Below are positions 50,327-64,000 of a DNA stretch of 64,000 bases, piece after piece. The notes beneath the pieces are model-generated. The model did not search any database, had not been told where the DNA came from, and saw only the letters and a list, made by a program, of their open reading frames with translations. The translations under genes were made by a program, and so were the position numbers. Position 1 is the stretch's first letter. Each line of letters begins with the position of its first letter. The DNA is from Streptomyces spiroverticillatus (lineage in GTDB: Bacteria > Actinomycetota > Actinomycetes > Streptomycetales > Streptomycetaceae): the NCBI GenBank assembly GCA_014650415.1, contig BMUX01000026.1:22716-86715 (forward strand), in the 5' to 3' direction.

Positions 50327-51885
50327 GACGCCGCCCTCTCGCCGAGCATGATCGTGGTGAGGTTGGTGGGTGCGCTCGGCATGGTCGGCATCACGGAGGC
50401 GTCGACGACGCGCAGTCCGTTCAGCGAGTGAACGCCGAACCGTTCGTCGACGACCGCCGTGCGGCGGGCGGCCGGGCCCATCACGGCGGTCCCGGCCGGG
50501 TGCCAGGAGGGGCAGACGAAGCGGGAGACGGCGCGGCGCAGCATGGCCTCGTTCTCCACCGTCCGGTCGGTCCACAGGAACACCCGCTCCAGCAGCGGTG
50601 CGAGGTGGCTGCCGCGGACCATCCGCCACAGCATCCGCACGCCCGTCATGAGCCGTTCGACGTCCCACGGATCGGAGAGCAGCCCGAGTTCGATGACGGG
50701 CCGGGCGTCGGGTCCGGTGCCCCGCAGGGTGACGGAACCCCGGGAGCGGGGGGTCAGCAGGCAGGCGTGCAGGGCGCATCCGGTCCGTCCGCGCAGGACG
50801 CCCCGCATGACGGGGACGTCGAGGTCGCAGACGCTGTTGACCAGGGTCAGGTTGAGGTCGGGCGGGCCGCCGTCGCTCGACACCCGGGCCAGGGCCTGGT
50901 GCATCGGCTCCCCCGGGCGGCAGCAGCCGGCGTCGGGGATCCCCCACAGGGCGACGATGGGGTGCTCCATGAGGTTCGCGCCCACTCCGGGCAGGTCGGC
51001 GACCGGCCGGATGCCCAGCCGGCGCAGGGCGTCGGCCGGTCCCACACCGGAGCGCAGCAGGACGACGGGGGTGCCGATGGCCCCGGCCGACAGCGTCACC
51101 CGGTCGGCGCCGATGCGTACCGTCCGGCCGTCGGCGACGGCCTCCACGCCGATGGCCCGGTCGCCGTCGAACAGGACCCGGGTGACGGTGCGGTGGCCGG
51201 CCACCGTGAGGTTGCGGCGGTTGCGGGCGGGGCCCAGGTAGGCGTCGGCCGTCGAGATCCGCCGTCCCTGCCACTCGTTGCGCGGGACGGGTCCGGCTCC
51301 GGTGCGGCAGTCGGCCGCGTTGAGGTCGGCCACGCCTGCCACGCCGAGGCTGTGGCAGGCGCGCAGGAAGGCGGCGGTCAGCGGCCCGAACGCGTCCGGC
51401 GGCTGCCTGCGGATCGGGAGCGGTCCGTCGCCGCCGTGCTCGGGGCCCTTGACGTCGTGGTCGGTCTCCATCCGTACGAAGTGGGGCAGCACCTGCTCCC
51501 ACGACCAGGCGGGGTTGCCTGCGGCCGCCCAGGCGTCGAAGTCGCCGGGCAGCCCGCGCAGGGCGAGGGCTCCGTTGACGGCGGAGGAGCCGCCGACGGT
51601 TCTGCCCACCACGTACGGGTAGCGGCGGCCGTCCTCGGACTCCTGGGCCACATAGGCGCTGTGGTCCCAATTGGCGCCCGAGAGAACGGGGTTGTCGGGC
51701 GAGCCGGGGACGGCGCCGCCCTCGTCCGGTCCGGCCTCCAGCAGCAGGACCCGGCGGCCGGGGTCCTCGGAGAGCCGCCCGGCGAGCGTCGCGCCCGCGG
51801 ACCCGGCGCCGACGATCACCTCGTCCCAGTGCCCGTCGGTGTGCACCGTGTCGTGCGCGGCGCCGCTGCGATCGGTTCCCGTCAT
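50314..51885 (-). CDS. GMC-family flavin oxidoreductase
   Basis: 523 residues, ATG 51885, four bases after the NRPS2 stop. FAD fold DEVIVGAGSAGATLAGRLSED, the GMC signatures GRTVGGSSAVNGALALRG and GAIGTPVVLLRSGVG, and the C-terminal active-site region WHPAGTAVMG ... LRVVDASVMPTMPSAPTNLTTIM. GMC enzymes oxidise alcohols to aldehydes/ketones, or act on carrier-bound substrates. Insertion in the middle of an NRPS operon with overlaps on both sides indicates a pathway role, perhaps oxidation of a carbinol or a thiol ester-linked intermediate; substrate unknown. Confidence 0.93.
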   Translation of the reverse strand: MTGTDRSGAAHDTVHTDGHWDEVIVGAGSAGATLAGRLSEDPGRRVLLLEAGPDEGGAVPGSPDNPVLSGANWDHSAYVAQESEDGRRYPYVVGRTVGGSSAVNGALALRGLPGDFDAWAAAGNPAWSWEQVLPHFVRMETDHDVKGPEHGGDGPLPIRRQPPDAFGPLTAAFLRACHSLGVAGVADLNAADCRTGAGPVPRNEWQGRRISTADAYLGPARNRRNLTVAGHRTVTRVLFDGDRAIGVEAVADGRTVRIGADRVTLSAGAIGTPVVLLRSGVGPADALRRLGIRPVADLPGVGANLMEHPIVALWGIPDAGCCRPGEPMHQALARVSSDGGPPDLNLTLVNSVCDLDVPVMRGVLRGRTGCALHACLLTPRSRGSVTLRGTGPDARPVIELGLLSDPWDVERLMTGVRMLWRMVRGSHLAPLLERVFLWTDRTVENEAMLRRAVSRFVCPSWHPAGTAVMGPAARRTAVVDERFGVHSLNGLRVVDASVMPTMPSAPTNLTTIMLGERAASWST

Positions 51886-51889
51886 GGTG

Positions 51890-54800
51890 TCACTGCTTCC
51901 GTGGTCCCGTGAGCAGGCCGGCGAGTTCGGCGATGGTGGGGTGGTCGAAGAGCATCCCCAGGTCCTCCTCGGTGGCCTGTTCGAGGCCGGTCTCCTGGCG
52001 GATCATCGTCAGGATGCGTACGGCGTGCAGCGAGTCGCCGCCCAGTTCGAAGAAGTTGTCGTCGACGCCGAAGTCGTCGCGTTCGAGCACTTCCGTCCAC
52101 ATCGCCAGCAGGCGTTCTTCGAGTGCGTCACGCGGCGCGGTCTGCTGCTGGGGTGCCAACTCGGCCCAGGGGGTCGGCAGGGCGCTCCGGTCGACCTTGC
52201 CGTTGCTGCTCAAGGGGACCGCGTCGATGCGCAGGAAGTGGTGCGGAACCATGTAGCCGGGCAGGAGCCGCTCGACGACGTCGCGCACGCCCTCGACGGC
52301 GGTGGTGTTCGCGTGCTCGGGGTTCTCGGTGTGCTCGGGCACGAGGTGGGCGACCAGCTGGCGCCTGCCGGTCGACGGGTTGCTCTCGACTCCCACCAGG
52401 GCGTCGGCGACGCCGGGAGCGGTGCGCAGCGCCGCCTCGATCTCGCCGAGCTCGATGCGGTAGCCGTTGAGTTTCACCTGGAAGTCCGCACGCCCGAGGA
52501 AGTCGATGTCCCCGCCCGGCAGATAGCGGCCCAGGTCTCCGGTGCGGTAGAGCCGTTCACCGGTCCCGGGGTGGACGACGAAGCGCTCGGCGGTGAGTCC
52601 GGGATCCCCCCAGTACCCTCGGGCCACTCCGACCCCGCCGATGCAGATCTCGCCCGTGGTCCACACCGGGCAGGGTGCGAGGTTGCGGTCGAGCACGTGC
52701 AGCGTCTGGTTGGCCAGCGGCTTGCCGTACGGAATGCGGGTCCAGTGCGGCGGGACGTCCTCGATGGGGTGGTGCACGGACCAGATGGACGCCTCGGTGG
52801 CCCCGCCCAGGCTGATCACCCGGGCTCCGGGATGCTGGGTACGTACGGTCCCGGGCAGGGCCACGGGTATCCAGTCGCCGCTGAGCAGGACCAGCCGGAC
52901 CGGGGAGTCGCCGCCGGGTTCCCGGTCGGCACGGGCCTCGGTCCACGCCTGCATCAGCGCGGGTACGGAGTTCCAGACGGTGACGCCGTGGCGGCGCACC
53001 AACTCGTCCCAGTGCAGGGGGTCGTGGCCGCGGTCCTGCGCGGGCACGACCACTGCCGCTCCGGCGGCGAGGGTGCCGAACACGTCGTAGACGGAGAGGT
53101 CGAAGCTCAGCGCGGACAGGGCGAGCACGCGGTCGGACGGGCCGACCGCGAAGCGGTCGTTGAGGTCCTGGAGGGTGTTGGCCGCGGCCCGGTGGTCGAT
53201 CATCACGCCCTTGGGCTGCCCGGTCGACCCGGAGGTGAAGATGACGTAGGCCAGGTCCCGGGGGCGGACGTCGACCTGTGGCGGAGCGGTGTCCGCCGCC
53301 CGCACCTCGGGGTCGGCCTCGGTGACCGGGCGGACGCCGTCGGGCCAGGCGAGTGTGTCGCGCGCCTCGGGGGACGTCACCACGATGCGTGCACCGCCCC
53401 GCTCCAGCAGTTGGTGGCGCCGGGCGGTGGGCCAGTCGGGGGCGACCGGCAGGTAGGCGCTGCCGGAGAGGGCGACGGCGAGGACGGCGACGACCTGCTC
53501 GACGCCCCGGTGGAGGACGACGCCGGTCAACGTGTCGCGGGCGGCGCCCAGTTGGACCAGCCGGTGGGCCAGGCGGGCGGCGCGTTCCAGGACTTCGCGG
53601 TAGGTGTGTGCGCCGTGCTCGTCGATCACCGCAGTCGCGTCGGGGCAGGTGCGGGCCCGGGAGACGACGAGTTCACCGAGGGTGCGGGCCGGGATCGCGG
53701 CGGCGGTGTCGTTGGCGGCGCGGCGCTCCGCCAGCTGGCGGGCGGGCGGTTCCGGGCCCGTCGACGGATCGGCCCAGGAGGCGGGGTCCGAGGCGAGCCG
53801 GTCCAGGACGGCACGGTAGGCGGCGAACATGTCGTCCAGCAGGCCGGCGGGGAACAGGTCCTCGACGGCGTCCCAGTTGAACAGCAGGTCGCCGCGCTCC
53901 TCGGTCACCTGGTGGTCCAGCCACACCTGGGGCGTCTGGGTGATGCCGTACTTCTCCTCGCCGAAGAACCGGATGCCGTCGGAGGGGTCCGCCTCGCCGG
54001 TCCCCAGCACGAGCGCGCTGGTGAAGACGACCGGCATGGACGCGCCGGGCCCGCCGCCCTCACGGCGGGAGCGTTCGCGCATCACCCGTACCCCGCTGAA
54101 CTCGGCGTGCTCCATGTCCCGCATGAGCTGCTGCTGGAGGCGGCGGGCCCGGGCGTCGAACGCCTCGCCGGGCCGCGCGGGCACCGCGAGGAGGTTCACG
54201 GACGTGAAGTCGCCGATGAGTTCGCCCATCCGCGGGTGGGACTGCGGACGGTTGAACAGGGTGAGGTCGAGCGTGAAGTCCGGCTCGGCGGACCAGGTCC
54301 GCAGGACGTCCGCGTAGGCGGTCAGGAGTACGGCGGACGGTGTGATCCCGAGCCGCCGCGCGGAGTCCTTGACGGCCGACCACTGCGCGGCGGGCAGCCG
54401 TCCCCCGCGGTGTCCGAAGACGGGCCGGCCGATCGTGCCGGGCCGCACGGCGAGCGGCAGGGCCGGTGCGGGCGGCAGTTCGGGCAGCCGGTCGGTCCAG
54501 TACTTCTCGGCCTCGCGGTAGCGGTCGCCCTGCTGGGCCCGCACTTCGGCGAGCACGTGGTCGCGGTAGGAGAGGTCCAGCGGTTCCGGCGACCAGTCGG
54601 GGTTCTCGTAGAAGCGGCGCCAGTCCCGGAACAGCAGGTACATGCTGTAGCCGTCGAGGATCAGGGTGTCGAGGCTGATGTGCAGGCGCAGGACGGTGTC
54701 GTCGAGCCGGGTGGCCCGTATGTCGAAGAGCGGCCAGCGGTCCGCGGGCAGCACCTGGTGGTCCATCTCCTCGCGGAGGTTGCAGATCTCCCGCTCCTGC

Positions 54801-55282
54801 TTCTCCGGTACGAGTCCGCGCAGGTCGGTGACGGCCATCCGGTACGCGGGCACCTCGGGCAGGATGCGCTGCATGCCGTCGTGGCCGATGACCGCGCGCA
54901 GCATGTCGTGCCGGGCGATCACCGCGCGCAGGCTGCTCTCCAGCCGGTCCTGGTCGAGCCCTTCGCGTTCGAGCTCGAAGTAGATGTGGGTGGAGACCCC
55001 GCCGAGTTCGACCGCGGAGCCGCGGCCGACCCAGTAGGCGTGCTGGATGTCGGTGAGGGGGAAGGGCTGGTGGCGGTCGGCCGGCCGGGGTTCGAGCCGG
55101 TCGGGTTCCTCGCTGGTCGTGGTGTGCGAGAGCATCGCGAGGAGTTCGTCGCGCCGGTTGCGCAGTTCGTCCCTCAGCTGCGGCGTCAATGCGCCTGCCG
55201 GGGCCACCACGTTCAGCCGGCCGTCGGTCAGGCGCAGTTTGATGCCGCGCCGGTGCAGTTCGCCGAGCAGGTCTTCCGTCAC
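51890..55282 (-). CDS. NRPS, TubC docking - Cy - A(Cys) - PCP (NRPS2)
   Basis: 1,130 residues from GTG 55282 behind GGAGGAGGA. TubC-type N-terminal docking domain 3-52 (ELHRRGIKLRL, APAGALTPQLRDEL). Cy domain 73-500 with the full heterocyclization motif D205TLILD210GYS213 and TPQVWLDHQ. A domain about 530-1040; the selectivity residues read DLYNLSLIW, the cysteine code. PCP S1084 (LGGDS). No TE. This is the one module here with every known requirement for making a thiazoline from cysteine. It sits 29 bp after NRPS1. Confidence 0.96.
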   Translation of the reverse strand: MTEDLLGELHRRGIKLRLTDGRLNVVAPAGALTPQLRDELRNRRDELLAMLSHTTTSEEPDRLEPRPADRHQPFPLTDIQHAYWVGRGSAVELGGVSTHIYFELEREGLDQDRLESSLRAVIARHDMLRAVIGHDGMQRILPEVPAYRMAVTDLRGLVPEKQEREICNLREEMDHQVLPADRWPLFDIRATRLDDTVLRLHISLDTLILDGYSMYLLFRDWRRFYENPDWSPEPLDLSYRDHVLAEVRAQQGDRYREAEKYWTDRLPELPPAPALPLAVRPGTIGRPVFGHRGGRLPAAQWSAVKDSARRLGITPSAVLLTAYADVLRTWSAEPDFTLDLTLFNRPQSHPRMGELIGDFTSVNLLAVPARPGEAFDARARRLQQQLMRDMEHAEFSGVRVMRERSRREGGGPGASMPVVFTSALVLGTGEADPSDGIRFFGEEKYGITQTPQVWLDHQVTEERGDLLFNWDAVEDLFPAGLLDDMFAAYRAVLDRLASDPASWADPSTGPEPPARQLAERRAANDTAAAIPARTLGELVVSRARTCPDATAVIDEHGAHTYREVLERAARLAHRLVQLGAARDTLTGVVLHRGVEQVVAVLAVALSGSAYLPVAPDWPTARRHQLLERGGARIVVTSPEARDTLAWPDGVRPVTEADPEVRAADTAPPQVDVRPRDLAYVIFTSGSTGQPKGVMIDHRAAANTLQDLNDRFAVGPSDRVLALSALSFDLSVYDVFGTLAAGAAVVVPAQDRGHDPLHWDELVRRHGVTVWNSVPALMQAWTEARADREPGGDSPVRLVLLSGDWIPVALPGTVRTQHPGARVISLGGATEASIWSVHHPIEDVPPHWTRIPYGKPLANQTLHVLDRNLAPCPVWTTGEICIGGVGVARGYWGDPGLTAERFVVHPGTGERLYRTGDLGRYLPGGDIDFLGRADFQVKLNGYRIELGEIEAALRTAPGVADALVGVESNPSTGRRQLVAHLVPEHTENPEHANTTAVEGVRDVVERLLPGYMVPHHFLRIDAVPLSSNGKVDRSALPTPWAELAPQQQTAPRDALEERLLAMWTEVLERDDFGVDDNFFELGGDSLHAVRILTMIRQETGLEQATEEDLGMLFDHPTIAELAGLLTGPRKQ

Positions 55283-55311
55283 TGTGCGTCCTCCTCCGTT
55301 GCCTGCCGCGT

Positions 55312-59514
<4,203 letters not shown>

Positions 59515-59591
59515 CGCGGTTTCTCCTTGTCCGTCGGACGACGGTTCGAGGGGGGTGCCCGCTTCCGGGCGGGGCGGGGGCGTCACGCCGG

Positions 59592-62500
59592 TCACAGCGT
59601 CAGCACCTCGGTGTCGTCGTCCGGCTCGTCGTCGCCGGCGAGGACGCTCCTGGCGGTCAGCTGACGGCAGATCAGCTCGGCGATCTCGTCGGCCGTGCCT
59701 CCTCCGAAGAGGAAGTCGGCAGGCACGTCGGCGCAGAGGTCGGCGCGCAGCCGGTTGCGGAGCCTGATCGTGGACAGCGAGTCGAAGCCGAGCTCGTTGA
59801 GGTGCTTGTGCCGGAAGGTGGGGAGCATCGCGTCCCGTTCCTTCGTGGACATCCCCAGCAGCACGACCACCAGGTCCAGAAGGCGTTCCAGGACGTCCTC
59901 CCGGGCTTCCTCGGGCCGGTCGAGGGCGAGGGCGGCGAGGTCGGGGACTGCGCCCGGGGCGCTCGCCGTACCGGGGTCGGCGGTGATCGTTCCGTCGTCC
60001 GGCGAGGCCGCGGGCCCGCGCAGGTCGGCGAGCAGGGTGTCGGGGTGCGGCCGCGGGTTCGCGGTGTCGTACCGCTGCCAGTCGACGGCGGCCAGCGCCA
60101 CCCAGGCGGGACCGTCCGCAGGGATGCGGCCGAGGGCGTCCAGGGCCTCGGCGGTCTGCATTCCCGGCAGGCCGGCTTCGGCGAACCGCTCCACGAGGCC
60201 CGCCCCCGCCGCCATTCCGGTGTCCGCCCAGGTCCCCCAGCCCACGCTCAGCGCGGGCAGGCCCTGGTGCCTGCGCAGGGCGGCCAGGGCGTCCAGGAAC
60301 GCGTTGGCCATGAGGTAGCCCGGCTGTCCGGCCAGTCCGGTGGTGGCGCCGAAGGCCGAGTAGAGGACGAAGAAGTCCAGGTCCAGACCGTGTGTGTGGT
60401 GGTGGAGGTTCCAGGCTCCCTTGACCTTCGGGTCCAGCACCCGGCTGAGCTGCGACCAGTCGGTCTGCTCCAGCACGCTCTCGCCCGTGACTCCGGCAGC
60501 GTGCACCACCCCGCGCAGGGGCGGCAGTTCGCGTTGTGCGTACGCCAGGACCCGTTCGACGTCGGCGGTGTTCGCCATGTCCGCGGGCAGGAGTTCGACG
60601 CGCACTCCGCGCGACCGCAGCGCCGTCACCTCGGGCGGCACGGCAGCGGTCGGCGTACGGCCGACGAGCAGGAGGCACGCGGCTCCCCGTTCGGCGAGCC
60701 AGGAGGCGGTGGCCAGGCCGAGGCCGCCCAGTCCGCCGGTGATCAGGTACGAAGCGCCGTCGCGGACGGGCAGCGCGGGGCGCGTGGCGGCCTGGTGTGC
60801 GGCGGTCTGGTGCGCGTCCGGTGTCGCTGCTTCGTCGTGCGGTGCGACGGCCGTCGGCGTTCCGGCTGTCTCCTCTTCGCGCAGGCGCAGTTCGTACCAG
60901 CGTCCTTCGCGTACGGCGAGATGGCCCGGCCCGCCGAGTGCTGCCAGGTGTCCCAGCAGCTCGCCGGGGTCCGGGGCCTCGGCACCCGGTTCGAGGTCGA
61001 CCTGTACGCAGGTCAGGTCCGGGTACTCGGCGACGACGGACCGGGTGAGGGCGAACAGGACGGACTGGGCGGGGTCGGGAGCCGCATGCACGTCCGCAGG
61101 TCCGTCGCCTCCCGTGGAGCACAGGACGACGGTGGGGTTCTCGGCTGCGGAGCCGCGCAGGAAGCCCGCGAGCACGGCCGTGCTCCGACGGGCCAGTTCG
61201 TACGTGCTCCCGACGGTCGCGTCGTCGCCCGGTGCGTCCGCTGCGTCCGCTGCGTCCGCGAGGAGGATGAGCCCGGCAAGGGGCCGCTCGGTCCCGCCGC
61301 GTGCCGCATCGAGCACCTGCGGTACGTCGTCGGCCGACCCGGCGTCGACGTGGAGCGTGCCGGATTCCGGTCGCGGTGCCTGCGCACCGATGGCCACTGC
61401 GGTGGCCGGGACGCCGAGGGCGGACAGCCTCTCGCACCAGTCCTCGGCCGCCCGGGGGTCGGTTCCACAGACCAGCCACGCACCGTCCCCGTCCCGTGGG
61501 GCGACGGGCGTCACCGGCAGGTCCGGCCGGGGCTGCCAGCCGCGTGTGTAGCGGCGCGGGGCGGGGGCCGCCGGGGCGAGGGCGGACCGGGGCACCGCGC
61601 GGAAGAGCAGTCCCTCGACGGTGACCAGGACTTCCCCGCTCTCGGCGGACACCTCCAGGTCCAGGGTGATGCTTCCCGGGACCGTGGTGTCGTGCCGTCG
61701 GGCCCGGCAGACGACCCGGGCCGGGAGAGCCCCGTACACGTCGATCCGGTCGACGGCCGCGGGAACATGCGGCGCGGTGTCCTCGGCGAGGAAGGCTCCG
61801 ACCAGCTGGAAGCAGGCGTCGAGGACGACCGGGTGCAGCAGGTAGGCGTCCTGGTCCCGGGCCGCCTCGTCGGCGACGACGAGCCCCGTCGCCCGGTCGC
61901 CGTCGCGCCGGAGGCTGTGCAGGGCGCGGTAGGGAGGGCCGTAGTCGAGGCCCGTCCGGCGGAAGGAGTCGTAGAAGGGACCGGTGGGCAGTTCGGTCGT
62001 CGGCTCGGTGGGTCCGGTGAGGTGCCCGGGTACGGGGCGGGGCCGTTCGCCGGGGCCGACGCTGCCCACGGTGGCGTGCTCGGTCCAGTCGCCCACCCCT
62101 GCCGCGCTGCCCGCGAAGTCCCTGCTGTAGCAGTGCACTTGATGGGTGTTGTGCGTGGTGGCCTGCACGGCCGCCTGCACAGTGATCGGGGTTCCGTCGT
62201 CCGGAAGGGGCAGGAAGGCGTTGAACGTCAGGTCCCGCAGCGTCCACGCGGTGCTCTCCATCCGGGCCGTCGTCCGGGCCGCGGCCAGCGCCCATTCGAC
62301 CATCGCGCTGCCGGGCAGCACGGACCTGCCGAGGACGCGGTGGTCGCGTACGAGCCAGGGGCGATCGGCCGAGAGCTGCCCGCCGAACCACCGCTCGCGG
62401 GTACCGGCGACCTCCACGGGTGTACCGAGCAACGGGTGCCCCGTGGAAGGCTCCGGCTCCCGGCCGGCGGACGGGCGGCGGACGGTGGCCTTGGCCTCCA

Positions 62501-64000
62501 GCCAGTACCGGGTGCGCTGGAAGGGGTACGTCGGCAGGTCGACCTGCGTCTGCGTGGCGTCGCAGCCCAGGAGGGGGCGTGCCACGGTGGAGTTGGCCAC
62601 GTGGGCCTCGGCGAGGGCCGTCGCCAGGGTGCGTGCCTCGGGCCGGTCGCGCCGCAGTACGGACGTGAGGGTCGGCGTGGGCCCGTTGCCCGCGACGCAG
62701 GCCTCGGCCAGGGCGGTGAGGGTGGCGTCGGGGCCGAGTTCGACGAAGGTGGTGACCCCCTCGGCGAGCAGACTGCTGACGCCGTCCATGAACCTGACGG
62801 TGTTGCGCAGTTGGCGGGCCCAGTAGTCCGCGGTGCACAGTTCGCCGGCGGTGGCGGGCCGACCGGTGACGTTGGAGACGACGGGGATACGCGGCGGGGC
62901 GAAGGAGACCGTCTCGGCCACGGCGCGGAACTCCGCCAGGACTCCGTCCATCATGGCCGAGTGGAAGGCGTGGCTCACCCGCAGCGTGGTGGTGCGTCGC
63001 CCCTGAGCCTCCCAGTAGGCGGCGACCTTCTCCACGGTCGGGCGCTCGCCCGAAATGACCACGGACTGCGGTGAGTTGACCGCTGCGACGGCGACACTTC
63101 CGTCGAACTCGCCGATGCACCCGCGGATCTCCTCCTCGTCCGCCTCGACGGCGATCATGCCGCCGGAGTCGGGTGCCGCTTCCATCAGCCGGGCGCGGGC
63201 GGCGACCAGCTTGCAGGCGTCGGCCAGCGTGAGGACTCCGGCGGCGTGTGCCGCGCTGATCTCGCCCACCGAGTGGCCGATCAGGAAGTCGGGGGCCGCC
63301 CCGAGCGACCGCACCAGGCGGTAGAGGGCGGTCTCCAAGGCGAACAGGGCGGGTTGCGCAAAGCCCGTGCGATGGAGCAACTGCCCCTCGTCCGATCCCG
63401 GCGACGCGAACACCAGTTCGCGCAGAGAGCGGCCGAGAAGTGCGTCGAAGTGACCGCAGATCTCGTCCAGGGCCTCCGCGAAGACCGGGTACGTACGGTA
63501 CAACTCGGCGCCCATTCCCGGCCGTTGAGACCCCTGCCCGGAGAAGAGGAACGCCGTCCTGCCTCGACCGGGATCGGCTTGGACCAACTGCGGAGCCTGT
63601 TCGCCCCGGGCGAGTGCCTCGAGTCCGGTGAGGAGTTCCGCCCGGTCCTCCCCCACCACGACCGCCCGGTGGTCGAACAGCGACCGCGTCGACACCAGCG
63701 ACCACCCCACCTCGGCCGGTGACGCTTCGGGGTGCTCTTCCATGAACACCCGCAGCTGTGCCGCCTGCGCCCGTAATGCCACCCCGGACGCCGCAGAAAC
63801 ACACCACCCCACCAGCCCCGAATCCGCACCAGAATCCCAGCCCGTATTCCGCCCTGTTTCCGCGACGGAAATCACCTCACGCCCCGAAACCGAATCCCCC
63901 CGCTTATCCGCGACAGACTCCGGTGCCTCCTCCACAATCACATGCGCATTCGTCCCACTGATCCCGAACGCCGACACCCCCGCACGCCGACGCCCACCCA
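59592..64000 (-). CDS. Modular type I PKS, KS(partial)-AT-DH-KR-ACP, 5' end outside window
   Basis: The frame is open at base 64000; what is seen begins in the last residues of a KS (GISGTNAHVIVEEAP). Then AT (GHSVG near nt 63265; HAFHS near 62970, malonyl-type), DH (DHRVLGRSVLP near 62340; LDACFQ near 61820), KR (TGGLGGLG near 60740; S and Y present; no LDD motif) and ACP (LGFDS near 59780). No ER. TTA codon at 63774-63776. The tail after the ACP is acidic and ends DDDTEVLTL, the kind of short linear motif that binds TubC/beta-hairpin docking domains, fitting hand-off to NRPS1 or NRPS2. The product of this module is an alpha,beta-unsaturated extension. Confidence 0.95.
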   Translation of the reverse strand, partial: GGRRRAGVSAFGISGTNAHVIVEEAPESVADKRGDSVSGREVISVAETGRNTGWDSGADSGLVGWCVSAASGVALRAQAAQLRVFMEEHPEASPAEVGWSLVSTRSLFDHRAVVVGEDRAELLTGLEALARGEQAPQLVQADPGRGRTAFLFSGQGSQRPGMGAELYRTYPVFAEALDEICGHFDALLGRSLRELVFASPGSDEGQLLHRTGFAQPALFALETALYRLVRSLGAAPDFLIGHSVGEISAAHAAGVLTLADACKLVAARARLMEAAPDSGGMIAVEADEEEIRGCIGEFDGSVAVAAVNSPQSVVISGERPTVEKVAAYWEAQGRRTTTLRVSHAFHSAMMDGVLAEFRAVAETVSFAPPRIPVVSNVTGRPATAGELCTADYWARQLRNTVRFMDGVSSLLAEGVTTFVELGPDATLTALAEACVAGNGPTPTLTSVLRRDRPEARTLATALAEAHVANSTVARPLLGCDATQTQVDLPTYPFQRTRYWLEAKATVRRPSAGREPEPSTGHPLLGTPVEVAGTRERWFGGQLSADRPWLVRDHRVLGRSVLPGSAMVEWALAAARTTARMESTAWTLRDLTFNAFLPLPDDGTPITVQAAVQATTHNTHQVHCYSRDFAGSAAGVGDWTEHATVGSVGPGERPRPVPGHLTGPTEPTTELPTGPFYDSFRRTGLDYGPPYRALHSLRRDGDRATGLVVADEAARDQDAYLLHPVVLDACFQLVGAFLAEDTAPHVPAAVDRIDVYGALPARVVCRARRHDTTVPGSITLDLEVSAESGEVLVTVEGLLFRAVPRSALAPAAPAPRRYTRGWQPRPDLPVTPVAPRDGDGAWLVCGTDPRAAEDWCERLSALGVPATAVAIGAQAPRPESGTLHVDAGSADDVPQVLDAARGGTERPLAGLILLADAADAADAPGDDATVGSTYELARRSTAVLAGFLRGSAAENPTVVLCSTGGDGPADVHAAPDPAQSVLFALTRSVVAEYPDLTCVQVDLEPGAEAPDPGELLGHLAALGGPGHLAVREGRWYELRLREEETAGTPTAVAPHDEAATPDAHQTAAHQAATRPALPVRDGASYLITGGLGGLGLATASWLAERGAACLLLVGRTPTAAVPPEVTALRSRGVRVELLPADMANTADVERVLAYAQRELPPLRGVVHAAGVTGESVLEQTDWSQLSRVLDPKVKGAWNLHHHTHGLDLDFFVLYSAFGATTGLAGQPGYLMANAFLDALAALRRHQGLPALSVGWGTWADTGMAAGAGLVERFAEAGLPGMQTAEALDALGRIPADGPAWVALAAVDWQRYDTANPRPHPDTLLADLRGPAASPDDGTITADPGTASAPGAVPDLAALALDRPEEAREDVLERLLDLVVVLLGMSTKERDAMLPTFRHKHLNELGFDSLSTIRLRNRLRADLCADVPADFLFGGGTADEIAELICRQLTARSVLAGDDEPDDDTEVLTL

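Noticed and set aside
59515..59595. Earlier GTG start for NRPS1 overlapping the PKS stop
   Set aside because: The overlap is attractive, but the extra 27 residues are Pro/Gly-rich linker and the AAGGAG site fits GTG 59514. Kept only as an alternative.

Overview
The window is very GC-rich. It uses GTG as well as ATG starts and GGAGG-type ribosome sites, and rare TTA codons sit in a few pathway genes. This is the pattern of a Streptomyces-type actinomycete. Nearly the whole window belongs to one large hybrid polyketide/nonribosomal-peptide biosynthetic cluster, and both ends run off inside type I PKS genes, so the cluster is incomplete here.

Layout on the minus strand unless stated. 1-14438: two modular PKS genes, one with a KS-KR-ACP module that has no AT, followed by KS-AT-DH-KR; the other is KS-AT-DH-ER-KR-ACP. 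14577-21654: two unlike FAD-dependent halogenases enclosing a LuxR-type LAL regulator and a cation/proton antiporter. 22033-30328: an eight-gene operon whose enzymes are enough for a dTDP-2,3,6-trideoxy-3-(dimethylamino)hexose, with one DUF418 membrane protein embedded. 30467-36219: regulators (TetR, two paralogous AraC proteins), a FAD monooxygenase, a small ABM protein, DoxX, and a decayed PAP2/haloperoxidase-like gene. 36521-38275: a SpaB_C-SagB fusion dehydrogenase. 38601-41827 (plus): FAD monooxygenase, methyltransferase and OleD-like glycosyltransferase. 41871-45438: a TetR repressor divergent from a three-gene ABC exporter, with a clear inverted-repeat operator between them. 45528-64000: an operon of PKS (KS-AT-DH-KR-ACP), three Cys-type Cy-A-PCP NRPS genes (two ending in a TE), a GMC oxidoreductase and a type II thioesterase.

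How it fits together (inference): the PKS modules build a polyketide chain. The NRPS modules add cysteine-derived units, of which only one Cy domain has an intact cyclization motif. SagB and other flavoenzymes oxidise, the halogenases chlorinate, and the glycosyltransferase attaches the dimethylamino sugar. The ABC system exports. LAL, AraC and TetR proteins and TTA (bldA) codons provide control. I cannot assign the product to a named compound. The most unusual parts are the three dissimilar Cy modules with duplicate docking domains and duplicate TEs, the AT-less module, the RiPP-type SagB fusion, and the AraC pair with N-terminal HTH domains.
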